A stretch of DNA of 64,000 nucleotides from Azospirillum sp. SYSU D00513 (GTDB taxonomy: Bacteria; Pseudomonadota; Alphaproteobacteria; Azospirillales; Azospirillaceae), in NCBI RefSeq assembly GCF_017356015.1, contig NZ_JAFIQV010000037.1:1-64000 (forward strand), in the 5' to 3' direction. Below are positions 28,790 to 37,668 of this stretch, piece after piece (the stretch's first letter is position 1; each line of letters opens with the position of its first letter). A program made the position numbers and the translations under genes. The notes below the pieces were generated by a model that was not told where the DNA came from, did no database searches, and saw only the letters and a program-made list of their open reading frames with translations.

Positions 28790-28838
28790 ACACTCCTCCG
28801 TAGCGCCTTACGCAACATTCGAGTTCTTCTGCTTCCCA

Positions 28839-29855
28839 TCATAGGAACCCATCACCTGCGTGATCGTGGAACAACTCAGCGTCACGCACGTAGCCGGACA
28901 AGACATCTACGCTTTTGTGTCGGCTCACCTCCTGCATTTTGAAGATGGAGGCGCCGGCGCGGGCGGCGGCGGTGAGGAAACCGGCTCGTAAGGAGTGCCC
29001 GGCAAAGTCGGCAGGATCGTAGCCAGCGGCCTCCGCCCGGGCCTTCACCACCCGTGCCACGGCCCGGTCGCTCATCGGATCAGCGGTCACCCTCCCGGCC
29101 CGGTCGATGCGGCGGAACAGAAACCCTTCGGTGATACCGGAGACCGTGATCCAAGCTTCGAGCAGCCCAACTGGCCTCAGCCTTCGGCCATCCGGGATTG
29201 CCAGAACGGCTCCCTCCGCCTCTTGATCCGTCTTGGAGCGGGCAATGGTGACGCGTAGGCCTTCCGGGACACGGGCGACATGCTCAACGCGCAAGGCGAC
29301 AATCTCCGACCGACGCAACGCCCCGGCCATGCCGATGGCCAGCAGGGCGCGGTCGCGGACGGCGCGCAGGTCCTCACCTTCTATGGCGCGGAGAAGGTCG
29401 CGCAGCACGTCGGCGTCGGCGGCGGCTTTGCGGCCGGGCGGTGCGCCGTGCTCGCGCTTGATGCCGCCCATCACCTCCAGCAGCGCCACACCACCTGGTG
29501 CCTTTTGCGGAGGCGGGTGCCCGGCGCGCCGGTGATGGTAGCCGATGGCGGCGAGGCGGCGGCCGAGAGTGCGGGAGGATTTGCCGGCTGCCGCTTCCGC
29601 GGACAGGAACACGGCGACCAACCGCGGGTCAGCGGGCAGGGGATCGATGGCCCGCTCCGCGCACCAGGCGGTGAAGAGGCGCCAGTCGCTGGCGTAGGCG
29701 CGGCGCGTGCTCGCGGCGCGGGAGGCGTCGGCGTAGCCCTGAGCCCGTTCGATCTCCTCGATGTGCAGGACCGGAAGAGGGGCTCCGGAGCCCTCATCCG
29801 TCGCGATCGGCACGAGTTCCCCGCCCACCAACACGTCTGTGTCCGTCCCGTCCAA
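28839..29855 (-). CDS. tyrosine recombinase/integrase
   Basis: A 338-residue tyrosine recombinase with an N-terminal SAM-like core-binding domain (ADASRAASTRRAYASDWRLF) and a catalytic domain with the first Arg in GMAGALRRSEIVAL, the box HSLRAGF, the His in SRHKSVDVL and the nucleophile Tyr in SGYVRDAEL. All catalytic residues are present. It could move the AT-rich nuclease module or act in resolution of plasmid multimers. A near-perfect palindrome lies just upstream of its start. Confidence 0.9.
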   Translation of the reverse strand: MDGTDTDVLVGGELVPIATDEGSGAPLPVLHIEEIERAQGYADASRAASTRRAYASDWRLFTAWCAERAIDPLPADPRLVAVFLSAEAAAGKSSRTLGRRLAAIGYHHRRAGHPPPQKAPGGVALLEVMGGIKREHGAPPGRKAAADADVLRDLLRAIEGEDLRAVRDRALLAIGMAGALRRSEIVALRVEHVARVPEGLRVTIARSKTDQEAEGAVLAIPDGRRLRPVGLLEAWITVSGITEGFLFRRIDRAGRVTADPMSDRAVARVVKARAEAAGYDPADFAGHSLRAGFLTAAARAGASIFKMQEVSRHKSVDVLSGYVRDAELFHDHAGDGFL

Positions 29856-29881
29856 CGCCCGCCCTTTCCCTGCTCGCCGTC

Positions 29882-29907
29882 TGTCCGAGAATCCGGGTTA
29901 TCGGACA
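29882..29907. repeat. 26-bp palindrome before recombinase gene
   Basis: Arms TGTCCGA and TCGGACA around a self-similar centre (AATCCGGGTT). Placed 27 bases upstream of the recombinase start codon, it is either an operator or a recombination core site. Confidence 0.6.
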
Positions 29908-30270
29908 CAGAGCTTAGCCTGGGCGGCGCTGCCCGGCAAGCCCCTCCCGGCAGCCAGCATTTTGTGCCATTTGAGCACTCAGTCGCGGCAGTGTTCCTCG
30001 CGTTTAGTATCATGATCCGTACTAACTTATTGAAACTCAACGAACGTTGTTTTCAGCATACCACCGGCATTTACGCTCGATCAGACGAGGGGGGGTGTTC
30101 ACCAGGCGGGATCTCCAACGGCCCAAGCACGCTAGGCGCCCTTCCTCGGGCGAGGTCGTTCGAATATGATTGCGCAAACCCCTACCTCATCGAAGGCGCG
30201 AACCTAAGGAACGCCGCGGAGCGGCAAATGGCTTGCGCCTCATAAGGTCGATACCGTCTGATACGGCCCC
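29908..30270. other. intergenic region before the nuclease gene
   Basis: No gene supported in either strand; long frames here are shadows. It presumably holds the promoter for the nuclease gene at 30271. Confidence 0.45.
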
Positions 30271-31119
30271 ATGATGAACCGCCTCGCCGCGACCCTCGTG
30301 GTCCTCCTAACATTGCCAACACCCGTGCTGGCTGGCGCAACCGCATGCCCCGAGAATTTCGCCGGTGGGCAGGCACCCGACCTGACCAACACCAAGCTGG
30401 CACCGCGAACTCGTGAGGTCTGCTTCCGAGGTTTCGCCGTGCTTCATTCCGGCCTTACCCGCACCCCTCTCTATGCAGCGGAGCGGATCACCAGGGACGG
30501 GCTGAAGGCAGCGGCCGATACCCCGCGCAAGGGCAACTTCTATGAAGAGACGCGGCTCCCAGCTGAGGAGCGGGCGCGGCTGGATGATTACGTCCGGTCA
30601 GGAATGGACCGAGGGCACCTCGTTCCAGCAGCCTCTGCCGTCGACCAGGCGGCCCAGCAAGAGACCTTCTCACTGGCCAACATCGTCCCGCAGAATGCGG
30701 CGCTGAACCGCGGCCTGTGGGCTGGGATTGAGGGTGTCGCTCGGGACCTGGCCCGCAAGCGCGGCGAGGTCTACGTCGTCACCGGCGCCATATTCCAGGG
30801 CGAGCGCTTGCAGCGGCTGAAGGGCAGGGTGTTCGTGCCGACCCACCTGTTCAAGGCGATCTACGATCCGAAGCGCAAGGAAGCGGCGGCTTACGTCACC
30901 CAGAACGAAGACACGGACCGCTGGGAGGTGATCTCCGTTGCCGAGCTGGAACGGCGGAGCGGCGTCGATCCGTTTCCGACGCTCCCGGCCTCGGTGAAGG
31001 CAAGCCCCATGGCGCTGCCGGCACCACGCCTGCCGGGCCAACGGCGTAGTAAGACAGCCGACCAAGCCCCGGAAGGCGAGGGGACCTGGACCGACACTCT
31101 CAAGCAGCTGCTGCGATAG
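30271..31119 (+). CDS. secreted DNA/RNA non-specific endonuclease
   Basis: A 282-residue exported nuclease of the NucA/EndoG class. Signal peptide over residues 1-21 (ending VLAGA). The catalytic DRGH motif is in SGMDRGHLVPAA, with the metal Asn in SLANIVPQNAALNRGLW. The C-terminal 50 residues are Pro/Lys-rich and not part of the fold. Such nucleases are common on conjugative plasmids and degrade DNA and RNA in the periplasm or outside. The DNA coding the DRGH region contains a dispersed dyad (30597-30609). Confidence 0.88.
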   Translation: MMNRLAATLVVLLTLPTPVLAGATACPENFAGGQAPDLTNTKLAPRTREVCFRGFAVLHSGLTRTPLYAAERITRDGLKAAADTPRKGNFYEETRLPAEERARLDDYVRSGMDRGHLVPAASAVDQAAQQETFSLANIVPQNAALNRGLWAGIEGVARDLARKRGEVYVVTGAIFQGERLQRLKGRVFVPTHLFKAIYDPKRKEAAAYVTQNEDTDRWEVISVAELERRSGVDPFPTLPASVKASPMALPAPRLPGQRRSKTADQAPEGEGTWTDTLKQLLR

Positions 31120-31128
31120 GATCACATC

Positions 31129-31398
31129 ATGAGCAAGACCCCGACGATCAAGCCCTTCGCCAATGAGAGTGAGGCGGTGACGATCGGCGAGATGAGCATC
31201 GAGAACCACACCGACCGCGTCTCTGTGTTCGGAGAGCTGGACCTGACCAGGGACAAGGCCGGGCTCAGGAACGCCCGTGCCCTCAGGTCCATTCTGGACA
31301 GCGTGGTCCGCGAACTGGAAGCTGACAAGGATCTGCCCAACCAGGTGCCGCCCGTTGAGCCGGAAGGGTCAGACACCGTCGACAACCCATTCTCCTGA
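31129..31398 (+). CDS. small plasmid protein, 89 aa
   Basis: Follows the nuclease gene by 9 bases and is probably in its operon. Pattern SIENHTDRVSVFGELDLTRDKAGL recalls short conserved proteins of conjugative plasmids, whose job is unknown. A dyad copy, GTCCATTCTGGAC, is inside at 31287-31299. Confidence 0.6.
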   Translation: MSKTPTIKPFANESEAVTIGEMSIENHTDRVSVFGELDLTRDKAGLRNARALRSILDSVVRELEADKDLPNQVPPVEPEGSDTVDNPFS

Positions 31399-31546
31399 AC
31401 GGGGAGGGTGCTGGAACGCCAGGGTCTAAGGAGCACACCCGCAACGCATGCGAGTTGGCCGGACAGGGCGAACTGCGCCGACTGGAAGGCATGCTTGCCA
31501 AAGCCTATGATCATGGACCCAGGCACCCACAGGGCAGCTCTCGACC

Positions 31547-31888
31547 ATGGTGTACAGCACGATCTCGGAGGCGACCAACGCCGTTGAAGCATCAATTCTC
31601 ACCTACCGCAACGTTCGCTTCTTGTTGGAAGAAGCCTCGGGGCACGCCAGTTCCATCAGTCTGAAGCAGGCTTCCCTTTCCCGCCGGGAGGCGTTCCAGC
31701 AACTCAGGGAAATCGGCCAGCAAAGAGCACAATCGGAACGTAGCTTACGGCAGACGGCACTGGCCGCCCGTCGCGTGCTGACGCCAGAAGCTATCGAGGC
31801 TATCGCCCTGCGGCATGATGGGAAAGAGAGTGACGACAGTGCGTTGACCATCATCCGGACGGTCCTTTTCCGGAATGGACGGCTCTGA
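31547..31888 (+). CDS. coiled-coil paralogue A, 113 aa
   Basis: A helical protein with a heptad-like middle and the ending VLTPEAIEAIALRHDGK then ALTIIRTVLF. It is a paralogue of the product at 32161: both have an N-terminal helix pair, an RR/AR-rich segment, (L/P)(T/P)PxxIEAIA and an ...VRVVL or IIRTVLF end. No function known. Weak ribosome site. Confidence 0.55.
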   Translation: MVYSTISEATNAVEASILTYRNVRFLLEEASGHASSISLKQASLSRREAFQQLREIGQQRAQSERSLRQTALAARRVLTPEAIEAIALRHDGKESDDSALTIIRTVLFRNGRL

Positions 31889-32020
31889 CCTCCCCAACGT
31901 CCAACAAAGCATCTTAAGCGCATAAGTAGTAGATGGTAGGTAATGGCCTGGCGTTCATCATTGGTTAATCCTGCCCAGGCTTAATGAGGGCACGCAAGGT
32001 TGCGTTTCCTCCCTAGACTT

Positions 32021-32055
32021 GGGCCGCACTGAAAAGCTGCGGCCCTTCTTTCCCG
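32021..32055 (+). terminator. intrinsic terminator between paralogues
   Basis: GGGCCGC (32021-32027) pairs with GCGGCCC (32039-32045) around an A-rich loop, followed by TTCTTTC. It ends transcription behind paralogue A and separates it from B. Confidence 0.75.
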
Positions 32056-32160
32056 CCCTTGTGTCACTACAATAGCATGTAAGTGGCGGAGCTATCGGCG
32101 CTCTACGAAGCCGGGCAGCAAGGGACAGTGCATTTGCAGGAACCACGGAGGCAAAGCCGA

Positions 32161-32508
32161 ATGACTTCCGACGCCGTTGCCCAAGCGCGCCATCAGCTGA
32201 TCGCGGCCATCGTAGAGTACAGTGACGCTAAATCCGCCCTAACCGCAGCTTCCGCGATTGCCGCCCAAGCCAGTGTGGGTCGTGATATCCTCGCCCGTCG
32301 CCGTAGCTTCATTGCTTTGGAAGATTTCGGAACGCGCTGCCGTGGAGCCGAGCGAGCCTTGTCCCAGACGGTGCGAATGGTTCGGCGCACCCTACCGCCG
32401 AAAGACATTGAGGCGATCGCACAGAAGCTCGACGACGCCGACAAGGACGGAACTATCGTCGCCACGGTCCGGGTGGTTCTTGCTGAGCGCAGGCGGGCGA
32501 GCGCCTAG
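32161..32508 (+). CDS. coiled-coil paralogue B, 115 aa
   Basis: Paralogue of the gene at 31547 (see there). Start ATG after GGAGG; the longer frame upstream is unlikely. Predicted all-helical and soluble. Tandem duplication on the plasmid suggests a dosage or regulatory role. Confidence 0.6.
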   Translation: MTSDAVAQARHQLIAAIVEYSDAKSALTAASAIAAQASVGRDILARRRSFIALEDFGTRCRGAERALSQTVRMVRRTLPPKDIEAIAQKLDDADKDGTIVATVRVVLAERRRASA

Positions 32509-32531
32509 GAAGTATCGATGCCCTCCGCTAG

Positions 32532-33167
32532 TTAGTCCCAGACAGGATCGAGCGTGTCGTCCTTCTTCCGTTTGCGCCGCTTGGCAAGGCTCTCCTTCCA
32601 AGCGGCCTCGGGATCGGCACCGACCACCCGCCAGTGTTCCCGAACCTGGGCATAGCGGGGGCTCGCCTCGGCCAGTGCCGCCTCCAAGGCTCCGTAGCGC
32701 CAGAGCTGGTCATCGGCCAGCCGTACCAGCAGCGGGTTGGGGATCATGATCTCCTCCATGTCCATTCTGGACAGGGCGGCAACGGCCTCAGCTTCCTGTC
32801 CCGGCCCCAGATCCTCTGCCAGAGCCATCAGCCCAAGGGCGCTGGATCTCGATCGGCCCATCTCACAGTGGATGCACAAGAGCGCGTCTGCCTGCCGGTC
32901 CCGGAGCGCTCGGACGAATGCGAGCGCCTCGGCGACGTGTTCATCGGTCGGGCCACGCTGCGGTCCATACTCTGCGATCCCGATATCATCGAAGCGTAGG
33001 GGCAGCACGGCGCCAACCTCGCCCATCACGGCCTGGGTTAAAGCGAGATCCAGTTCCGCCTGGCCTCGCACGGTGCCAGTGCCCCGAACGCTGATGATCC
33101 CGTCCGCGCCCTCAGCGCCGCCGGCGAGGATCTGCTCCCTGGATAGGACACGAACCCGAAGCGTCAT
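32532..33167 (-). CDS. dual-specificity/tyrosine phosphatase-like protein
   Basis: A 211-residue protein with the phosphatase loop HCEMGRSRSS (Cys-x5-Arg) after a helix that would carry the general acid. The N-terminus is a beta-strand/helix start (MTLRVRVLSREQIL). It could dephosphorylate a protein or nucleotide; specificity cannot be read from sequence. The stop of the upstream 184-aa gene lies 2 bases before its start, so they form one transcript. A dyad copy (32759-32773) lies inside. Confidence 0.72.
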   Translation of the reverse strand: MTLRVRVLSREQILAGGAEGADGIISVRGTGTVRGQAELDLALTQAVMGEVGAVLPLRFDDIGIAEYGPQRGPTDEHVAEALAFVRALRDRQADALLCIHCEMGRSRSSALGLMALAEDLGPGQEAEAVAALSRMDMEEIMIPNPLLVRLADDQLWRYGALEAALAEASPRYAQVREHWRVVGADPEAAWKESLAKRRKRKKDDTLDPVWD

Positions 33168-33169
33168 GC

Positions 33170-33724
33170 TCAGCGACCTCCTGGAGCTGCCACGGCGTTC
33201 ACCGCGGTCGCCAGAGCCTGTAGGGCTACGCTGTCGCCGGTGAGGAGGGCAGTGGCGGCTTGGATTGCCGCCGCACTGGGTACCCGCCCGTTACCAGCGT
33301 GGGAGAGGCTCTGAACGGCTGCCTGCAGGGCGAGGAGGGAGTCATCGTCCATTCCAGCATGAGTACCCTGGTGCGTCACCACTCCCCTGTCCGTGTCTGA
33401 CATGGTGCGAGCGCCGCTGGTCTGTGTCTGACGGAGCGCGGAAGCGTTGCTCAGCATCTGCCGCATGCCATCGCTGACCTGCTCCACCTGGCCGTCATGC
33501 CATGCCCGCAGAACCGACGCCACGAGCGCGAAGGCGGGCTGGAAGCGCTCATGGCCTCGGACGGTGAAGCACGCATCCACGCCTTCGGAAAACGGGCTGG
33601 CGGGCTCGTAAACGCGGGCAGCGTAGCCGCCGCGCTGTTCGGAGCCTGCGAACTTGCCGATCACGACCTCGGCGATGGCGACGCTGGAGGTAGAGCTTTC
33701 CCGGGTGACGGTGACGCGCAGCAT
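33170..33724 (-). CDS. unknown 184-aa protein, in transcript with phosphatase
   Basis: Starts MLRVTVTRESSTSSVAIAEVVIG and has a beta-rich N-terminus, a flexible centre and a helical C-terminal part (ALQALATAVNAV). No family recognised. Two dyad variants in its coding DNA (33388-33402 and 33420-33432). Confidence 0.6.
   Translation of the reverse strand: MLRVTVTRESSTSSVAIAEVVIGKFAGSEQRGGYAARVYEPASPFSEGVDACFTVRGHERFQPAFALVASVLRAWHDGQVEQVSDGMRQMLSNASALRQTQTSGARTMSDTDRGVVTHQGTHAGMDDDSLLALQAAVQSLSHAGNGRVPSAAAIQAATALLTGDSVALQALATAVNAVAAPGGR
33380..33405. repeat. 26-bp repeat copy 1
   Basis: Identical to 33882-33907 although the two lie in genes on opposite strands and in different reading frames. 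Centre is the dyad TGTCCGTGTCTGACA. Confidence 0.75.
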
Positions 33725-33864
33725 GCTTGCTCCTCGGTGCGGTTCTCGGCGAGAATAGCACAAACCAAGAACATCGGTCAGCAGCAGGCTACGCCAGCAA
33801 ACGCGCTGGCCAGCGGGCGAGGGGAATGGCGGCTATGTTGGACTGTCGGGAGGAAGGGCACCAC

Positions 33865-35073
33865 ATGAGCGGCATGGAAAGCACTCCCCTGTCCGTGTCT
33901 GACATGGCTCTGCCATCGGGCGGCGGTTCCGTGTGCCGGGATTGTGCCGCGGGCTACTCCTCCACGGTTCAGCGCTGTCCAAAGTGCGGCAGCCGGCGTG
34001 TCAAGTCGCACCCCGAGCTGCACGCCCTGAACATAGGGCATCTGGACTTCGACTCGTTCTATCCGTCCGTCGAGAAGCGTGACCGGCCGGAGCTGGTCGA
34101 CAAGCCAGTGATCGTTGGTGGCGGGGCACGAGGTGTTGTGGCGTCCTGCTGCTACATCGCCCGCATGTCTGGTGTCCGCTCGGCCATGCCGACGCACGAG
34201 GCGCTCGCCCGGTGCCCGGAAGCCGTCGTGATTCCGCCGGACATGGCGAAGTACAAGGAGGTCGGCTATCGAGCGCGTGAGATCATGCGGGCCTACACGC
34301 CGCTCGTGGAGCCGTTGTCCTTGGACGAGGCCTACGTGGACCTGAACGACGTCCGCCAGCAGCTCCATATCTCGCCGGCGCAGGCGATGGTCGAGATCAC
34401 CCGGCGTTTCGAGACCGAGCTGTCGATTACAGCCAGCATCGGACTCAGCTACAATAAGTTCCTCGCCAAGGTCTCGTCGGATCTGGACAAGCCACGCGGG
34501 ATGGCCGTGATCGGCCGCGCTGAGGCTCTGGCCTTCCTGGCTCCGAAGCGGCCAACCATCCTGTGGGGCGTTGGGCCCGCAATGGAGCGCCGCCTGCACG
34601 ACGACGGCATCCGCACAGTTGCCGACATCATGGAGCTTGAGGAGATAACCCTGGTTCGCCGCTACGGAGCGATGGGCCGAACCCTGTTCCGCTATGCGCA
34701 TGGGCGGGATGACCGGCGGGTGGAGCCGGAATCGCCCAGCAAGTCGGTCAGTGCCGAAGACACCCTGGATTGGCCGACCGCCGACTTTGCAACGCTGGCG
34801 GCCGAAGCACGCCGGCTCGCTGTTCGGGTCGAGCAGCGTATGTCCAGAGAATGGGTGCTTGGCCGATCCGTGACCCTGAAGCTGAAAACCGCGGATTTCC
34901 AGCTGCTCACCCGGTCCCGCCGGGTCGATCCCGCAACGCGCTCGGCCGAACAGATCGTCGATATGGTTATGCCGTTGCTGGAGCGGGAATGCGATGGGCG
35001 GGAGTTCCGTCTGATCGGAGTGGGATGCTCCGATCTCGTCGAGCCTGGCGCCGAACCAGACCTGTTTGGGTGA
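33865..35073 (+). CDS. dinB: DNA polymerase IV with N-terminal zinc ribbon
   Basis: A 402-residue Y-family translesion polymerase. Before the catalytic core there is an added zinc-ribbon (CRDC at about 24-27, CPKC at about 38-41), an extension seen in some alphaproteobacterial DinB proteins. Catalytic palm motifs LDFDSFYPSVE and SLDEAYVDL carry the metal acids; a thumb (HhH) region and little-finger domain follow. The short C-terminus PDLFG may be the clamp-binding end. I see no LexA box near its start. Start ATG after AGGAAGGG. Confidence 0.92.
   Translation: MSGMESTPLSVSDMALPSGGGSVCRDCAAGYSSTVQRCPKCGSRRVKSHPELHALNIGHLDFDSFYPSVEKRDRPELVDKPVIVGGGARGVVASCCYIARMSGVRSAMPTHEALARCPEAVVIPPDMAKYKEVGYRAREIMRAYTPLVEPLSLDEAYVDLNDVRQQLHISPAQAMVEITRRFETELSITASIGLSYNKFLAKVSSDLDKPRGMAVIGRAEALAFLAPKRPTILWGVGPAMERRLHDDGIRTVADIMELEEITLVRRYGAMGRTLFRYAHGRDDRRVEPESPSKSVSAEDTLDWPTADFATLAAEARRLAVRVEQRMSREWVLGRSVTLKLKTADFQLLTRSRRVDPATRSAEQIVDMVMPLLERECDGREFRLIGVGCSDLVEPGAEPDLFG
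33882..33907. repeat. 26-bp repeat copy 2
   Basis: Lies at the 5' end of dinB; see the copy at 33380. Confidence 0.75.
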
Positions 35074-35104
35074 TTTTCCACTATTGTTATCGGGGTGGAA
35101 ACCA

Positions 35105-35929
35105 ATGCCTTCCTGGGATAGGTTCCTTTTTCCTCGGCCACGGGCCGAGCCTGTCCTGACCTTAATCGCGGTGCCCGCAATGCCGACCAGCACGTCGAAA
35201 GCCCCTGTCACGAACCGGCTCCTCCTCATTGGCAGCAATAAGGGACAGTTGGAGGATCTCCGGTCGCAGCTCATTCAGCATGGGTACGAGGCTGTCGTGG
35301 TGGAGCCCGAGGCCTTGATCCGCACTTCGGAAGAGCCCAAAACCGCAGCTATCGTCGCGGATCTACGCTCCGGTGAGATGGATATGGTTCCGCTCGTGGC
35401 GAGTGTTCGTCGTCTGCCGCTTCCATTGGGCAATGTGCCATTCATGGCCCTGCTGTCGAAAAGCGAGGCAAGTGAGGTGGCCCGGCATCAGGCAGCCGGG
35501 GTAACCGCGGTGATGACAGAGCCTTTCGCCATCGAGAGCGTGATAGAGACCTTGCACAGCTGGGAGCCAATGGTCTCACCGGACCACTCGTACCTGGATG
35601 GTTTTGCGCTCACCGCCCTTGTCCAGAACTACGGCCGAGAGAACTTTGCGGCGCTTCTGGGCGGCTTCTTCGAAGAGGCGAGGGGACAAGTAGCGCTCAT
35701 CAACCAAGCAACCGACACACGGGAGATCGAGCGGCTGGCCCACACCGTGAAGAGCACTGCGCGTATGTTCGGTGCACACGCTCTGTTCGAGGCCGCAAAG
35801 GATCTGGAGCATGCTAGCCCAGAGGCAGCTTCACCAGAGCACCTCTTCGCCCGGATCGAAACCGTAAGCGAATTGCTCCAACTGACAGAGCGCTCCTCCG
35901 CGGACCACGGCCTGCTTAGCCACACCTGA
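35105..35929 (+). CDS. stand-alone Hpt phosphotransfer protein with pseudo-receiver
   Basis: A 274-residue protein. Residues about 35-150 resemble a receiver fold (LLLIGSNKGQLEDLRSQL) but lack a clear phospho-accepting Asp; the C-terminal domain (about 170-265) is an Hpt four-helix bundle with the phospho-His in LAHTVKSTARMFGA. It would carry phosphate from a hybrid kinase, such as the one at 7369, to a response regulator. Start uncertain: GGTGG precedes ATG 35105; ATG 35180 is the alternative. Confidence 0.82.
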   Translation: MPSWDRFLFPRPRAEPVLTLIAVPAMPTSTSKAPVTNRLLLIGSNKGQLEDLRSQLIQHGYEAVVVEPEALIRTSEEPKTAAIVADLRSGEMDMVPLVASVRRLPLPLGNVPFMALLSKSEASEVARHQAAGVTAVMTEPFAIESVIETLHSWEPMVSPDHSYLDGFALTALVQNYGRENFAALLGGFFEEARGQVALINQATDTREIERLAHTVKSTARMFGAHALFEAAKDLEHASPEAASPEHLFARIETVSELLQLTERSSADHGLLSHT

Positions 35930-35996
35930 GTCGATGCTCGAAAATAGAGTGTCGGGTATGCGCCCATACGGCAACGCACCGCATGGGCACTTTACT

Positions 35997-36872
35997 TCAT
36001 TGAGTGACGCTCTGCCTGAACCGCCAGAATTCGCTTTGCTCGATGAGCGTCTTGGCTTCGGCTTTGTTCGAAACACCTAGTTTTTCGCAAAGCTGGCGCA
36101 TGTGATATTTGACCGTAACCTCAGCCTTATCGATCTTCTTCGCAATGAAATTGTTTGCATACCCCGCCATGATGTAGTCGATCATTTCAACATCACGAGG
36201 GAGCAACTGCACATCGTTTCGGCCAGGGAAATTCCCTCGCACCATCATGGATTTCTTTGTCGGTTTCTTGCCACTCGCAATGACGGTGCGCTGGTTGGTC
36301 CCAGCTTGCGGCGACACAGGAGCCGGCGGTGGAGCAACGCTCACCGGCTTCTGGTGCGACGCTTGAGCGTCCAAAGCGCCCGCCTTCGTGTCGAGCTTCA
36401 ACTCTGCCTGAGAAGAAGCGCTCGCCGGCTTGGTGGCGCCTGCCGAAGAACTCTGAATGGATGGAGCCGACGCAGCTAGGAGCAATTCGGCGGGAATATA
36501 TCGTTCCCCAGCGACGACCAAGCTAACAGCGGCCATAATGCTTGGCGCTCCAGCCGACTTTGGGATAAAGCCGGACGCTCCAGCCTCAAACGCATCGGAC
36601 ACTAATTTTAAGCTCGCTTCCGCTCCAGTCATGAGAATGACGCGAGCAGATGGACGGACGTCACGAATTTTACTGATACCCTCGACGCCATTCATCCCAG
36701 GCATCAACAAATCGAGAATGATGATTTCAATTTCGCTATGCTTCGCGGCGATACTCTGGGCTTCTTCAAGCGTGCTGGCAGTCAAAACATCCCAACTGGG
36801 CTCTTTCGTTTGAAAGAGCATCTTCATCATATCCCGGAGAATGCCATGGTCATCCGCGAGAAGAAGCTGCAT
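35997..36872 (-). CDS. response regulator with LuxR-type output and long linker
   Basis: A 291-residue regulator: receiver (LLLADDHGI start, phospho-Asp in IIILDLLMPGMNG, Lys in GFIPKSAG) at about residues 1-120, an Ala/Ser/Pro/Lys-rich linker of about 80 residues, and a LuxR-type HTH (LLPRDVEMIDYIMAGYANNFIAKKIDKAEVTVKYHMRQLCEKLG). Promoter targets are unknown. Converges with the Hpt gene; the pair probably forms part of one phosphorelay. Confidence 0.88.
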   Translation of the reverse strand: MQLLLADDHGILRDMMKMLFQTKEPSWDVLTASTLEEAQSIAAKHSEIEIIILDLLMPGMNGVEGISKIRDVRPSARVILMTGAEASLKLVSDAFEAGASGFIPKSAGAPSIMAAVSLVVAGERYIPAELLLAASAPSIQSSSAGATKPASASSQAELKLDTKAGALDAQASHQKPVSVAPPPAPVSPQAGTNQRTVIASGKKPTKKSMMVRGNFPGRNDVQLLPRDVEMIDYIMAGYANNFIAKKIDKAEVTVKYHMRQLCEKLGVSNKAEAKTLIEQSEFWRFRQSVTQ

Positions 36873-37668
36873 TTTCTATCCAGTTCCAGCGGCCACGTGG
36901 CCAGTGAAGGTTATACACCCGATACTTCGTCAAAAGCGCTGTCTGCATCAGCGACTCAGCCCGACCATCCGCGGCATTTCAGGACATGCCGGAACACCGG
37001 TCGATACCAGTCACAAGAGCATTGCGCTTCCACAACCCACCGACGCAGGTCGCGCCGCCTTTATACCCTATCCAAAAGTTCAGGGAAGAGGATTCTTCAG
37101 TTTTCTATACCGCCTCTCGCTGATAATGATTCTCATCAAGAGTTGGCGTGGCCTGCTTGATAACAGTGATGCTCGCTCGCATTGCCCAACACCGCTCACT
37201 CCGACACAAGCGATGGCAGACATGGAGTCGAGAGGATGTGGCATACAGAATTTTCCTAGACGATAGGCAAGATTTACCTACTGTCCCGCATGCCAGTACG
37301 ATCCCGACCGCGATAATATTGTTGCAACAGGCTCTGCATAACGCGGTTGCAGCGTCCTTCGGGGGCGCTGATGCGTGACGCGGGAACGTGGACGGAGCGT
37401 TCGGCGTCGGATAGTGATTTACGCCTCACGCGGCTTCGTTGCGAGCATTCGACGGCGCAGCCTTCAGTTTTCCCCTTTTCACCCTTCGCCGACTTGTGTA
37501 GCCTATGCCCACTTTCGATCTGTGTGCTTGATGCCACTGATTAAAGTGAGCTGCGGTGCCATGAGGTGCTAAAGCTGGCCTAGCTAGGGTCCAAAAATAG
37601 CGTTGAAGCTAGTCGCCATCGCGCGGCAGCACCCGCGATAGGGATCTCACCGAGACCCATCGCCAAAC
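36873..37668. other. 0.8-kb region without a supported gene
   Basis: Short frames on both strands are out of phase with neighbours and have no ribosome sites. It should hold promoters for the response-regulator gene and for the small-gene cluster at 37732. Confidence 0.45.

Noticed and set aside
33725..33864. LexA box before dinB
   Set aside because: GTTC-N7-GAAT is present but does not match the direct-repeat consensus.
36738..37537. Several frames in the gap before the small-gene cluster
   Set aside because: Random-looking composition on both strands, no start sites.
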